Positions 10,801 to 25,900 of a stretch of 64,000 bases of DNA are shown here, one piece after another. Numbering within the stretch: position 1 is the first letter of the stretch; every line of letters starts with the position of its first letter. The notes under the pieces were generated by a model. The model saw nothing but the letters and a program-made list of their open reading frames with translations. It made no database searches and was not told the origin of the DNA. The position numbers and the translations under genes are program-made. This stretch comes from Chaetoderma sp. LZ-2023a (taxonomy: Eukaryota; Mollusca; Caudofoveata; Chaetodermatida; Chaetodermatidae). The stretch covers positions 66,461,188-66,525,187 of the forward strand of contig CM067370.1 in the NCBI GenBank assembly GCA_034401795.1, given 5' to 3'.

Positions 10801-12166
10801 TAACATAGCAATAAACCAAGTTTCAGTTATATATAGTGAAGGAGAAGGAAAAAGTCTTGAAAGCTGATATGTTTGTATTTCGTAAGTCGAAAGGGGACAT
10901 AATTCCATCAAAAAATTATGCAAACGCCCGAAACTCGAACTTGGTCTGTAATTTCTGATAAGAAAGTAATGTATCAATTCTCAGTTGAATATCTTGAAAG
11001 ACTGCGAGAAAAGGGCGGAAAACGAATATTTTTCGTATTTCATAAGTCGAAAGGGGGCATAACTCCATGAAAAACAGACGAAAATGTCTGAAACTCGAAC
11101 TTACTCTGTAACTCCTTATACTAAAGCGATGTACCAATTTTCTCTTAAATATCCTGAAGGATTATGCAAAAAATGCGGAAAGCTAATATTTTTTGTCCAA
11201 AGCGGGCATAACTCCATCACAAATTTACGCATACCCCTGAAACTCAACCTTGGTCTGTAACTTCTCATAGCAAAGCAATGTCGCAATTCTCAGTAGAATA
11301 TCTTGAAAGACTGCGAAAAATGGTGCGGGAAACTAATATTTTTTGTATTTCATACGACGAAAGGGGCATAACTCCATGAAAGATTGACGAAAATGTCTGA
11401 AACTCGAACTTGCTTTGTAACCCCTTAGACTAAAGCGATGTACCGATTTTTCCTTAAATATCTTTGAGTGCGAAAAAAATTGCAGAAAGCTGATATTTTT
11501 CATATTTCCTAATTTCCTATGTCGAAAGGGTGCATAACTCCATCAAAAATTTACGCATATGGCTGAAACTCCAACTTGGTCTGTAACTTGTCATAACAAA
11601 GCAATGTAGCAGTTCTCAGTATAATATCTTGAAAGACTGCAAAAAGTGCGGACCACTAATATTTTTCGTATTTCAAAAGTCGAAAGGGGGCATAACTCCA
11701 TGAAAAATTGACGAAAATGTCTGAAACTCGAACTTGCTCTGTAACTCCTTATACTAAAGCGATGCACCACTTTTTGCTTAAATATCTTGAAGGAGTGCGA
11801 AAAAGTGCGGAAAGCTGATATTTTCTTTATTTCTTAAGTCGAAAGGGGCATAACTCCATAAAAAATTGACGCATACGCCTGAAACTCGAACTTGTTCTGT
11901 AACTTCTCATAGCAAAGCAATATACTAATTCTCAGTTGAATACCTTCAAGGACTGCGGGAAAAAGGTGCAGAAAAGCAACTGCGACAGGCGGACAGATGG
12001 ACGAATGGACAGACAGACAGACAGACGGATGGATGGAGTGCAAACCTATAGTCCCCCACCCCGGTTTTACCGGTAGGGGACTAATAATATTCATATTTAT
12101 AGTAGAAGCATTTCTACATTGACCTATGGATCACAACAACCGGCAACATTTGTGTGCGGCATGCAT

Positions 12167-12201
<35 letters not shown>

Positions 12202-15200
12202 TGCATGCGTACGCATGCATGTACACGCGTGCGTGCGCATGTGTAAGCATGTGTTTGTGCGTGCGTGTGTGTGTGTGCATACATTTTCAGTATGCATTGT
12301 GCACAATCTTTTCCAATGTACCAGTTAACAGAAATTGTGTCGTAATAAAGTCTCCATATACTGACCTTCATATTGTCGCTTGCCATAGTGGACAAGAGGT
12401 ATCGGCATAGGTACTCAAATCTCTATAATAAAAAGTAAAAATATCTTTAAATAAGTTAAATAGATAAAACCAGAAATGTGTTTGCAATGAAGCAATGATT
12501 AATATATTTTGGCTTGACTGTTATGGTTCTCACCAACCTGCTATACATTGTGAACATCAACATTCTAGCCATGCTTAGGAGTGATTTATCGACTGATTGA
12601 AGTTCTCCACAAATGTATTTAGTTCATCTTTCAATACTTTGAAAATCTAACAAGGGCCATAATGCAGTCATATCAACTTCATTTTCCAATCACAATGGAT
12701 AATGAGAAAAGGAATATATTACCAAATTTTACTTTAATCCACCAACAAAAAGTGTACTATTGTACTAACTCAACCGGTGATGGTGTTGGCCATAAAACCG
12801 GTTTTAAGCGGATATCCAGTTTATTGGCAGGAAACATTTTTAGTTTTCGTGGAAAAGAAATTTGCAATACCACAAAAATAGAACATATTTAGTGATAGAC
12901 TTAAATCTGTAGCTATAGTATCCGATGCAATCTTAGAGGATATAGTGAAATCATTACTTAAATTACTTTAAAACGTTAGATTTTTGCGCTTTTAGATTCA
13001 TCGCAATGTCATTTCGAGTTCTTGCGCAATGTCAGTCATATTAGATTCCTAAACAATTAGCAATTCGTATAAACCATCAAACCCCCCCCCTCCCCCACCC
13101 TCCACCTAGGATAATGAGTAGACAGATACATTGCCAAATTTACTGTGGCTTTCAACGGCCAATTCAAGTGGTTCGCGGAGTGGAAACTACAGATGTATGT
13201 TATTGGATGACTTCAAACTACAGTTAGAAAATTTGTAGAGCATTCGCTAAAAATACTACTCAATAGTTAGCCATTTCGCGTCTTGAAAACGACGATCTGG
13301 TGATAAATTCTGAAAGATGGCGGACCTAATTAGACTGTTACACACACTCCATTTCGGAGACCAGTCAGATGAGAAGCGTTATGTAAATATATATACATAT
13401 ATTTTTTGCTTTGAAACATCGCGATCGATTTTATAAAACAAATCACGATTTTCGATTAAATCGTAGGTCCAAATTCCCAAAAGTATAAACCGAGGTAACG
13501 TGACTTGTTTCTAGAAAAGGCTGAAATAAATGATTAAAAAATAGCACAAAATTAGAACACATTTTCATGCAACGAATTCTTACCATCCTACGTCTATGCT
13601 TAATGTATACCTTATATCCATCATTGCGGGAGTGAAATTATTAATTGGGACCGCCTAAATATTGCGTATAGTTTAATAAACATTATTTATTTCATCAAAA
13701 TTTTAAAAAAATATAGATTACATGATATATCAGCTTCCGCTTATAGCCTCCCTTTGTAGGACGAGTTTAGGTCACTACTGGAGTAACACGAAGACACTAA
13801 TATTAGTACCCGGGGAAATACTGTACAATCCACATAGGATAGTAGCTTTGAGTAGGTATGAGGGTAACGGCAGAAACTCGTCCTATATTACAGTTTATAG
13901 TTGCTTTCAGAATGTATGATTTACATTTAAGAGTAATTAACAGAAGACACAGTTCAAAATCAAACAATCTGGAATGCTGTTGCTTTATTTTCTTTAATTT
14001 GACATGACAACCGAATCAAAAAGGAAAAATTATTACACCGCCTGAAATTGCTAACTTTAGAATTAAAAAGAATTATGTTCTCAGATTGCCTAACACTCTG
14101 CAACTAAGTATATACTTGGCATTTCACGACAGACTCAGGGTCTGCAGCAAAAGAAAGAAAATTATATGGCAATTCGACAGAGTAACTAGTGGTTTTCTCA
14201 ATGACAAAGGTGTTACCTCGCTATTGTTAGCTTGTTTATTGTAGCGCTTTGTGTTGTGATTAGTAATTATTCGAGATGTGCATGGCACGGTGGGATATAA
14301 ACACAATGAACACAGGCGTGAATCGATTATAATTGTACTCATGTACTGATAAAATGCGACGGAAAAGTACACACTTCAGATTTAAAAAAAACATGAAACG
14401 TTTGACGATGTTCCGATTTCCTCAATTACATCGTAAAAATAACAATTTTAAAAATAAATCAAACTTCACGATTAAATCGAAAAATCGCGCAAGCCTATAT
14501 ATATATATATATATATATATACAAGTTCCCGATGGCCTACGCTTACACACGTTTAGGTAGAATTTAGTTATAGACATCGTAATACTGTCACGTGGTACAA
14601 ATCTGCCGATCGTATATGCGTGCACATGTGTAGTAAATCAAATTTATTGATCTAATTATTCGGATACGTATAATCAACACTTGGCCGTATTAGACTATTT
14701 TCCGCGAAATGGAAATCAGGCATATTTTAATATAGATCATAAGCGCGATTTGGAAGGCCTTAAAACTGTGTAAGCTGTAAAAGTTGATTTCGGGAGATTA
14801 TAATGTATATCGAGCTGCGTCGAGTGTCAATTTTATCGCCCAACATACGTTGAGGCAGCTCATGATTTTTCATGAGAAATTACACTTGATCACCCGAGCA
14901 ATTAGACAAATTCGATCTCAACCTAGGTTGGCAGGTTAGATCACTTCCCGGTTTAGAGTCCCGGATGCGCGTTCAGAATTCATAATAGAAATAGATATCA
15001 GAAACACTAGATCGCTTATAATACGCTTTCAAGCGTGTATCATAGAAGTCAATAAAACGCTAGCAGATTACAATTTCTGAACATACGTAGCAATACGATC
15101 TAGTAACATTCTCGCGATATACAAATGAAAAAGAACCCTCTTTCCCCAGTTTATTTAGCAGATTTTATATAATAATTAGCCACACGGATTCAATTTTATG

Positions 15201-16876
15201 CAATACAAACATACTACCGTTAAATCCTGTGTATATTGCGCTATCGTGCATAGTGCGCACCCCTAAATTTAATCAAAATCGGCCTGAAAAAACATTGTTT
15301 TCGTGTATAGTGCGCAGTAAGATTGAGACGTGTGAACAAAAACTGGTAACAAAAAAATCAATGACTTACTGCACGTCGAATAGGCTTTCCTTATAAAATC
15401 TTGTTTGTGGCGTGCGTTACTCTGTTGTTTAATCATGGGAATATCATTCGCCTACACTTTTAGCAAATATTTTGTATTAAACTTTATTGAATGATATAAA
15501 AATACAAATATAATTTCCATCAGAACAGGTTAGAATCCGAATTTGATTTGAGCAGAGCTCATTAACATAAATGGTCGTTAGAACATAAAAGATCGGATAT
15601 TTATTTTGTTTCAATTCATAAAATATGAGTTTTGTGCGCTGATACTTGAGAATAAAATCGATTTTAATTTTTAAAAACTCAAATCCATTTTGGCTCACTC
15701 TAACAGTGCCGGTAATTACTTTGATAACTATATCAAAGGCGAGCCCATGAGATTTTGTTCAATCATATACGCAGTAGATGAGTGGTTTCAAGACTCGGTT
15801 CTCAGGCAGTGTAGTCAGGTGGTGGGGCGGGGTGGGTGGATTAACGCGGTCAGAAGTACAATAAACAAAGGTGATAGAGCTGACCGCCTGCCGTTTACAA
15901 AATCGACAGTGATCAATTGTGGGTATTGTTTGAGTGGGGGTGGGGTTTATATAATATATTATAGTATATCATCATCATAATATATTATAATATAGGGCTA
16001 TAATCTAGTTTATTCCACGCATTGTTTATTAAATAAATTGAATTATCTTCAATTTGAAATGATTTTCTATTCTCATCCTTTCATTTCTACAGTTACTTCG
16101 TCATACGTTGACGGCTGTGACCTTTAACCTTAACTTGTCAATCATAATCATCCTGCCCGCCGATTGGTCAAAACATTGTGCCGTTTAGCACATATAAAAC
16201 ATTCCTTTCTATATCTATGTAAATGCTAGATCACCTTGAAAAACATTGGCACTATCATTCTTTTTTTAACACATTTATGTCCATATCTGTGTAGTAATCT
16301 ATGGATTCTAAACATCTCTATGTTCAACTTGGGAAGACAGGAGTAACCTCCCTTTATAGACATAAATTAGAACAAATTACAGGAAATAATGGCGTTGTAA
16401 AAAAGTTAAATGATGGTTTATTTGATAATTTTACAACACTATATGGTATTTAATAAAGGTATAACATAATATTTAGACAGTAGTAAGACATTTTAACGAT
16501 CCAGTTGAGATAGTACCATTATAGACATGTTAGAATGCGATCGTTATTCCCGATCCATAAAATCATATTTCAGCCCTGAATTTTGCGGGGAAAAATGTGA
16601 CAAATATTTATCTTTGTATATAGTGCGCAGTAGCTTTTTATAACATGTAATTTGAGCAAAAAAAGTGCGCAATATAGACAGAATTTAACGGTATTTAAAA
16701 AGATATATTGCCAAACCGGTTTTTCATAAATAAGCGGTTTTACGGTTATGAGATAATGACACCGGTTTTCGAACCATCATATCTACAAAACCAGTGACGG
16801 TTCCAATACCGGTATACCGCACAGCCCTAACGCACGCATGCACACATGCGCGCGCACGCACGCACGCACGCACACA

Positions 16877-16916
<40 letters not shown>

Positions 16917-19900
16917 TGCACACACACACACACATATTCACCTGTTTGTCAAACTCCTCATTGTACACAAAGAAGAATCCACGCACTGTCTCAAACACTT
17001 TCAAAGCTGCAAAAGAAAAGTGAAATATTGCCGTAAGCATGGTGCTAATGAATTGTAACCTTGCATTACTCAATTACCCTTCTCACTATAATAAATCTAC
17101 ACCTAGAGAATGGTGATGTTACCAGTTGTGGCTGTCTATGATAACAACATAGTTTTACAAGAGTACTCTGAAAATGTGTACACCCGTCATCATGCTATCA
17201 GGTAATAAATAAGATTCCCCATCAGGTGGAATTCCATGATGACAGCCAAGATATTAGAAACAGAAAATCAAGTATAAATGTGAGACATAACATTCTCAAG
17301 CAAAGCAGTTCGAGGTACCTTAGCTTAGCATACATGTTAGGTGTAAAATTATATATGTGCATATCATGTTCTTGGCATATGATTGTGAAAATAAGAATGG
17401 ATCTTTCCATTGACATGACAAGTTCTTTATAGTAGGGAGTTGGATTAAACGAAATCAAGGATTTCTTTTTTCACGAGAGAGTTGATACTTACCTCCCTAA
17501 TACTTTTGATATTGCTAAATATTGGCTTTCACTCAATAAACACTCAGATTAAAACAGTTAGGTGCCCCTACTGGGCAGGGAGTCAGAGCGTAGTCTGGCG
17601 GATGCCAGCCCCACCACCGCGCATGCGCAGACTAGCACTTCCTCTGACTAATTTATTGGCTGATACACATGCAACTATAAAGAGCCTGAAGACCGAGCCT
17701 CTGTGGGGTGGAGAGGCCGGGTCCGTATCTAGGGAGGTAAGTATCAACTCTCTCGTGAAAAAAGAAATCCTTGATTTCGTTTATTTCACATCAAGAGTAT
17801 ACTTACCTCCCTAATACTTTTGATATTGCCAGAATTCGACAGTGAATTCGGCGGGAGGGAGGCGAGGTCAAAAGACCAGCTCATCCCTATACGCTTTTCT
17901 GCGTTTAAGGCACTTAAACTTCTGAAACTGTATGAAAAAACAGTCAGGATTTGACTAACCATCGGATAACACCCCCGATGTATGAGAGATGACCGAATGT
18001 CATATGCGCTCCCCCCCCTCCTTCCTGGGAGGAAGAGTCGAATGACCTCAATGTCCTATACGCTCTCTACGTACAAGTGCCATGTACTACAGGACAGAGA
18101 CGAAAAAACTGCATTTTCGTATACTCTCAACAATGAACCACATAAATACACAAAACCATCATCATATTAATAACGGGTAACGTGACAAGACAATCAACAA
18201 TGGACAACACATACACAAGACTGACCTTGTTGAAATGGCTGCTGACATCCTCTTCCCATTGGTGAAGCACGATGCAGTCCCAAATTAGTGGTTGTTTCCA
18301 TAAATTAATTGTGAAATATATAAGCAATGAGGAAACCCCATCAAAAATATATGCCACGTTATTTTTTCAAAATCGACAAGGCGAGAGGATTAGAGGTGTC
18401 ACGGAGATAATGGTCTGTAAAACTTGACTCACAGTGCCACTGAGCCACCGACATAATATCATCCACCAGGACCCCATTAAATAGGGCAGTGGATGTCACT
18501 ACGCCGCGGACACTGTGAGCCTTGGCCACGTCAACCTGCTTCCCGGTGGCGAATTTATGGCAAAACTGAATGCATTCTACAATCCACCTGGAAATGGTGT
18601 CCTTAGAAGCCCTGCCATGGGGTTCAATATAAGACAACCATAACGCCGACTGGTCGGTGCGCCACTCCGCCGTACGTTGTTTGTACCGGCAAAGCGCCCG
18701 GACGGGACACCATGCTTTAGAATTAGGATCATATCTAGTTAAAGCAGGCAAAACAATAGGTTGACCTGGATATTTCAACGACTGATTTTTAGCCAAGAAA
18801 TTAATCCTAGGTAGCAGCTTAAGGCCTTCCCCTGAAACCACAAAACGGTCATCCTCGGCTGATAAGGCATGAATTTCACTCCTACGCCTAGCCGAGGCCG
18901 CAGCAATTAAAAACACAGTCTTCAGTGTTAATAGTTTCATAGAAATGGAACTAAGTGGTTCAAACGGCTTATCACCTAGTACTTGAAGCACTAGCGATAA
19001 ACTCCAAGACGGAATCACAGGTGGATTCCTTGGTCTTAGATTGCCCATACCTTTAATTAATACATTTAATGTATTTACTTCATCACTTCCCCTCTTAGCC
19101 AAGCAAGGAATAACAGACATTAAAGCTGACTTATAACCAGCAATAGAGTTAGGCTTGAGGCTATAGGCATCATAGAGGTGACAGAGGAAATCAGCTACTA
19201 CCTGAATAGATGAATCCATTGGATCAATACATCTTTTTGAGCACCATTCTGCAAATCTGTTGATTTTATAATTATATGCTCTGGAGGTTGACCCCCTCCT
19301 GGCTTTGGCCATAAACATGGCTGCTTGCTCAGAAAAGCCCTCCTTAATTCTAGATTCCTTGACAACATCCACGCAGTCAATCTGAACATTGACGGATTGT
19401 TGTGAAGGGCCTTGCCCTGGAAGATAATATCGTCCATCAGAGGCAGAGGAACCGGATTGCAGACCAGAAGGTCCAGCAGATCCGTATACCATGATCGGCT
19501 TGGCCAATCCGGGGCGATCAGAAGCACTTGGCATTCCTCTTGTCTGATTTTCTGAAGAATTTTTGGAATCAGGATTGCTGGAGGGAATGCGTATGCATAC
19601 ATTCTCCCCCAGCTGATAGCTAACGCATCTGTTGCGAAAGCGCTTGGATCCGGTATCGGAGAGACGTACGTCGTCATCTTCGCATTCTTCTTCGTTGCGA
19701 ACAAATCGATGTTGGGTTTCCCCCAATGGTCGAACAGACGATCCGCCACACATTGATTTAGTTGCCATTCCGTGGGTAAAACACTCATCCTTCGGCTCAA
19801 TGAGTCTGCTAGCAGATTTAACCTTCCCGGAATATGAACTGCTTTCAAGGTAATCTGGTGATCCAGGCACCAACAAAGCAGTCTCCATGTCATCATACAG

Positions 19901-22900
19901 AGAATGGGCGACTTCGTTCCGCCCTGGCGGTTTATGTAAGTCACAACTGTTGAGTTGTCTGAACGAATAAGAACAATCTTGCCCTGAACTTTCTGTAAGA
20001 AATGTTCCAGGCCCAGGACTACTGCTCTTAGCTCCAGTAGATTTATATGTTCCTTTGACTGTTCCAGATTCCAAAGCCCTGATATCGTGGACTCTTCCAG
20101 GCAAGCTCCCCAGCCCTCCATCGATGCATCTGTATACACAGTCACCTGAGGGTGGGGAGGGGTTAGCATAACCCCCACCAAGAGATTCTCTGTGTCCAAC
20201 CACCATTGCAGGTGATGAATCAGAGGCGCCAACACTGACACATTCGAGTACAGCGAACCTGTACTCTGGGTCCATTGTGTCATGAGAAATAACTGGATCG
20301 GCCGCCTGCGTAAGGCGGCCTGAGGAATGACTGGTTCCAATGAAACCATCAACCCCAGCATTCTCAAGTAAACCCGTGCCAGGACATGACGACTGTCGCA
20401 CACTGACTGAATTAATGAGATGAGTTTCTGAACTCTCTCCTGAGTAGGATAAACATATCCTGTCTCTAGATCGAAGAACATCCCCAGGTAAACAAACTTC
20501 TGGGATGGAGTCAGCTCTGATTTTGGGAAATTGATCATCCAGCCTAAGTCTGTGAGAGTTTTCAAAACAATCTCCAGACTGGCCAATAAACTTTCCCGGG
20601 TGTGTGCTTTCAACAGCCAGTCGTCTATGTACGTGTGGACTGCTATGCTTCTCCTGCGGAGGTATGCGGTGATCGCAAGAACCACACGGGTGAAAACCCG
20701 AGGAGCCGTGGAAATTCCGAAGGGTAGCACCCTGAATTCCCACTGTCTGCCCTGGAATGCAAATCTCAGGAAGCGACGGAAACTCCTGTGTATGGGGATG
20801 TGGAAATAAGCGTCCTTCAAATCTATCGACGCTGTCCACATTCCCCTCTCTAACCCCGCCAACACCGAGCGCACAGTCTCCATCTTGAAACTGGGCGTCT
20901 CTATGAACTTGTTCAATGGCTTGAGGTTGAGAATTGGTCTCCATCCTCCGGTGTTCTTTGTTACTAAGAACAGGGTTGAATAGAAGCCCGGACACCTCTG
21001 TGCCGGCTGAATAGCTCCTTTTTGTATGAGGGAATTTATTTCCTCCTCGATACACAACCTTTGATCTGGATCTCTCGGATTTGGAGTCCAGATCGACACT
21101 AGAGACAGTCGCGATGGCGGGCCTGTCATCCAATCGGGATGATACCCGACTGAAAGCCATCGCAAGACTAAACGGTCCTGAGTTAACCGTTCCCACTCTT
21201 GCATGTGGTCGGCTAGCCGGCCTCCCACCGATCCACCTAGGGATAGAGGTGGACATAAGGAGTGCAAGAGCGGCACTGTCTCCTTTGCCAGAAACACCGG
21301 CGTGGTTCTCACCGCGGTAACCGTCCCATCAGGAACGATTACCCCGCCCAGATCCTCGCGCGCCATGACCAGCACCGCGCGCACCTCGGTGCGCGGGCGG
21401 CTGCCTGGCTGACTGCGCCTGAGGAGCCTGCGCCCCCCCCTCGCTGCTGGCCGAATCGCACGCGGCCGAGGCCGACGCTGCGATGGTGGTTGGCCTCTGA
21501 CCTGGCCACTACCACCTCGAGCCTGCAGGGGACGATACGCAGGGGGTGCGGCGCGAACGTTGGCACGACGAAGCACCTCAAACTGCTCGCGCAGCGCCCT
21601 CTGGTTATTGACCAGAGTAACCGTCTCCTGGAGGTGCCTACATCCCTCACCTCCAAAGAGACCAGGACCTGTCATAGGCGTACGTAGTAGCCTATTGTAT
21701 AGGTCCTGGGACGGGCACAGATTATCCAAGGCAAAAGTGCGCCTTGCCCGGACACTCCTGGTCACCGCCCACGTCATACAGTCCAGCGCCAGGTTGATAC
21801 CATCCTGGATGGCTCGCTGAACTGTGACCGGACTTGGCTGGCGCGATGCGGATGCTGTTACTACCCCTTGTAACAGCTGGGAGACGTGGGACAGAGCAGC
21901 AATCGAAGCCCTCCCACTCTCCTCCGCATCACGCAACGCGGTATTTGCTGAACGCAACGCATTCGAACACAAGACTCCCGTGTCAGAACGGGAGCCTGGC
22001 CGCGCATCCTCACCCAAAGCCGCGCGGTCATCCACGCTCGGCTTAGGTACCACACCGTACCGCTGGTAGTCCAGGGGCACGATGCGACAACGCCTGGCCA
22101 CCTCGCGCGGGGCCTTAGCGAGACGTCCACTCGACTTAATGGACGTCTCCGCCGCCTCGAACATGTCAACGACATGCTCTGCCAGCGGCAGAGAAGGCAT
22201 AGCGTTAGCAGTAGGCTTACCAGCTAACCACGGCCTGTGATCACGCTGGCTAGCCGACTGCTCCACGGGCAGATCTGGTCTAACACTCACCAACCATTGG
22301 CAAGCGTCAGACCAATCCTCCTCCGTGGCTAGCTGCGAGCGCTCTACAAGACGGGGGCCTTCGTCTTCCTCCTGAGCGCAAGCAACAGAGCTTGACGGCG
22401 GGTACGCTGATATCCCTGGCAAGCCAGGGAGAGCATGCGGGCCTGACAATACCGGCATGCTAATATCACTGGTTTGACCAGGAGCAGGCGCCGTGGTAGA
22501 GCGCGGGGCATATACCGCCCCACGACGGCCCCGGCCAGCACCAGCGACACTCTCGGCAAGCCGAGGTATGCGGTAACGCTGGCCTTCAGCGCCCAGGGCC
22601 ACAGTCTGAACCGTGGATTCTACCCCTGGGAGAGTAGAACCGTGGAATAAGGCGCCCGTATTCCCCGCGAGGGGTGCACAGACGTCATAATCCATGTCCA
22701 CGTCCTCAGACGGCGACCCCAACAGGTAATCCTCATCCTCCTGGCCAGACAGATTAGACTCCGGGTCAGCAAAGAGAGCTAACCCGGACTGGCCAGGGAA
22801 GGTGCCATACGAGGTACTGGCACCCGCGGTGTGCGGATAGCCCTGGACTGATAAGCAGCCCGCGGGTTCCAGCGACAACCGTCCACGGTCCCTATTGGGC

Positions 22901-25900
22901 GCGGCAATAAGCCTGCTGCCAGGGTCGTGGAACGCCCCCTCTAATGGGGCCACCTCTGAATCTTCAAACAACGGAAGCGTACTAAGGAACGGTGATTCAG
23001 AGGTGGGGATTACCTGCTCCGAAGCAGATGATGAGGCCAACAAAGGGTTTGGTCCAGGAAGCATGCCACGAAGCAACTCTGGAACCAAATCCTTTATTGT
23101 CCTCCTCATCTCTCCCAACATCTCGGTCCGGAAGGCCTCCATGTCCACCGCGGACGAGGCCTTCCTCTTACCCTTCTTACTTACAACCTCTTTTTTCAGC
23201 TTCCTCTTCTTCTCCTCCTCCACCACCTTGTCCTTCGCCTGCAAGCACAAGAATTCGGACATTAGCTCGCCCCCCCCCAGTGCTTACATATCTCGCAATT
23301 AAGCAAGGGACCACAGGGGCTACACTGAAAACAGAGATGAGGACCAAACTTGTCCCTCAAAAATCGTCCACAGGACGCACAACCAGGTCTCTGAAAAAGG
23401 CCAAAGGACGAGGAGTATGAGCAATCTAGTTAAGCTTAGAAACTCACCAACTCAAGAGAAGGAAAAATGATCATAAAGATCATAATTTATCAGAAAACCA
23501 GCTTCGGACAACTTTAATTGTTAATAAAGAGCAAGGCTGATTATGACGTCATTAATCCTATGACAGGAAAAAATAGATCCCCAACAAACATCCCAGTGCA
23601 AGGACGAATTGTATCTCTAACCAGAACATGTGCAGAATGGACATTTCGACTACACAAGCATCAGATATATACTGATAACAATGGCAAACAGTGTTAATTA
23701 TCTCCCTTTCCTCTAAATAATTAACATCACCTCATATCAATAATTAGATACCTGACACCTTGTCTAGACAAACCATCCAACCTGATGAACTGGAGCACTC
23801 CACCACTGAACGCCTCTTAACTCTCTCCACCTCTAGGGGAAGGAATTGGATCAAGAGGGCAAAGTGAGAAGACCTTTATAATAGGCCTCCAACTCACTGG
23901 ACATAGAATTTTTGGTTAGATAACCTAACAGTATTAGTAGGAAATGGAACCATGGTGGAGAGACACAAACCCTCTGCTGATGTCATGTCCATTATATTTC
24001 TTCACACAGACCTGTGGACATAAACACAAAGAGAGATTAGTCTTATATAGCACCTAGTTGAAATATACCAACTAATCAAGGCGCTTATCACGTTTAGCGC
24101 GAGTCCCGGAAACACATTACAACGGGACAAAACTCGCTAATTTTACTAGAAGTCACCTGATTTAAAGGTCCAAGGCCCTCCTGTGGCGAAGTCACTCTCT
24201 CTGCCATCTTTATCAGGGATAAACTTCTACCAAACCGTCTCAAAAAGCTTCGAAAAGAGTATAGAAAGTTTCTAACACAAAAGCATGTGTACACTCTCTG
24301 CCAATAAATTAGCAAAGAGGAAGTGCTAGTCTGCGCATGCGCGGTGGTGGGGCTGGCATCCGCCAGACTACGCTCTGACTCCCTGCCCAGTAGGGGCACC
24401 TAACTGTTTTAATCTGAGTGTTTATTGAGTGAAAGCCAATATTTAGCAATATCAAAAGTATTAGGGAGGTAAGTATACTCTTGATGTGAAACAAGGGAAT
24501 TCTCACAAAAACACATTGCTTTGCCTGTCAATGGCCATTAATGTAGGAGATATCATCTTGGTGTATATGGTCAATTCGCTATCTCGTGAACTATTGAATG
24601 TAATGGGACTGAGAAAGATAAGTTCGGGATTCAGCAATAACAGCAAATTAACCTAACCAGACTGATTTACACTCTGTAAAAGCAATTATCAAGTTAAAGT
24701 AAAATGAAAACATAATGTTTAATAGTTGGATAGTTTTTCTGCAATGGATTTTTAGGAGATTGCTCACGTTCTCAGGAGTCTTCATAGACAAAATGTTCAG
24801 AAAAAAACTTAAATATAATTATACTTACTTGTTTCTTGGTATAGCTCAATGCATATTGACGTGAGATCACAATTTATACAGCAACATAAGTTTAGTATTA
24901 CTCAACAGTGTGATTTTCTTATTATTGACATGATTTGCTTGCTATCACAATAATCATATTATGACATTGAATTTGGTGAAATGCACTGACCTCTTAACAA
25001 GTATCATTCTAATAACAAGAGCTAGACACCATTTTAAGAATGTTTCATGCCATATCATGCCGCTTATGATCATGTCGATATTCACTTACAGGACTGGCGG
25101 TATGATCAGCGAATGAAAAGAAGAAGAAGATGAACAAGCCAATGCTTTAATTTTGATATGTTGTCATCATTGTTTTATAGAGTCGACTAGAAATTCACTT
25201 TAGTCACTTATTTATGGGTTTGTAAGCTGGGTGGTATTTCTGTATATCCTAGGACAATAAGTATAGATGGCCAGGTCTGCATAACTCACCTGGCTGCAGC
25301 TTAGGCTTATATTCCTCACCGAGTTGAGATGCAGTGATATTCAGTAACGTATCAACATCATGCCTGAAAATATGCACAGTATTAATATTGACCCTTTGAA
25401 CAATGAAATTCCAGTGTACCAATTTCACGACAACTATACATGAAAGCTGTTGAATATTTTGAGAAGCAATTTCAATGGAAGTTGTTCATGCCATAAGCAC
25501 CAACATCTCCAAGTCAATTTAGGTTGCACAAATAAACGCAAAACTTAAACAGAAGTGACAAAGTCTCTATGCTGAAATTACAGGTCAAAATAATAAAAAT
25601 GCATTGTTGTATTGATATAGATGCAGAAATAAGGTTATAACTAGGGCTTAGTGACCATGGACATGGTAGATTAGCAGTAGCCGAGTTACCCTCCAAACGT
25701 AACCTGAGTTACAATAAGTTCATCTAATGGCAAAACTTACACTGAAATAACCAAGTCGAAAAAGGCTGAAATTACAGGTCAGAATTATACTGAACCAAAA
25801 AAGTTTAGCAACACTGAGAATATTACTGTATAAATGTTATTTAACAAAAACAATAAATTGATTCAAATGTATTATTTAATTGATAGGTCATTTTCCAATT

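Larger units (their letters stand above)
17447..24491 (-). mobile_element. DIRS-type retroelement, copy B, nearly whole
   Basis: A 7.0-kb minus-strand element with the same plan as copy A: inverted terminal repeats, Gag-like region, reverse transcriptase, RNase H, overlapping tyrosine recombinase and internal complementary region. The sequence is clearly related to copy A in the enzymes but its terminal repeats differ, so it is another subfamily. It looks almost whole, with about one break. Long open frames and near-identical ends suggest a recent insertion. It fills most of UBE3B intron 3 in the gene's orientation. Confidence 0.9.

Noticed and set aside
10725-11975. CRISPR-like regular array
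   Set aside because: The period is ~158 bp, the whole unit repeats with no unique spacers, and the context is an animal intron.
12114-12410. Overlapping Cys- or His-rich open frames
   Set aside because: They are translations of the GT/GC microsatellite.
14124-14372. Short protein shared by both copies of the 0.9-kb repeat (also 45029-45298)
   Set aside because: The two frames diverge in length and end, and similarity is explained by the shared repeat DNA rather than by protein constraint.
16724-17073. Ala-Cys-Val-Arg and His-Ala-Arg repeat proteins
   Set aside because: They are translations of the (CACG)n microsatellite beside UBE3B exon 4.
18238-18310. Exon-like minus-strand stretch ending in AAG|GTCAGT
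   Set aside because: It lies inside DIRS copy B between the recombinase end and the internal complementary region, and UBE3B exons 3 and 4 already join in phase without it.
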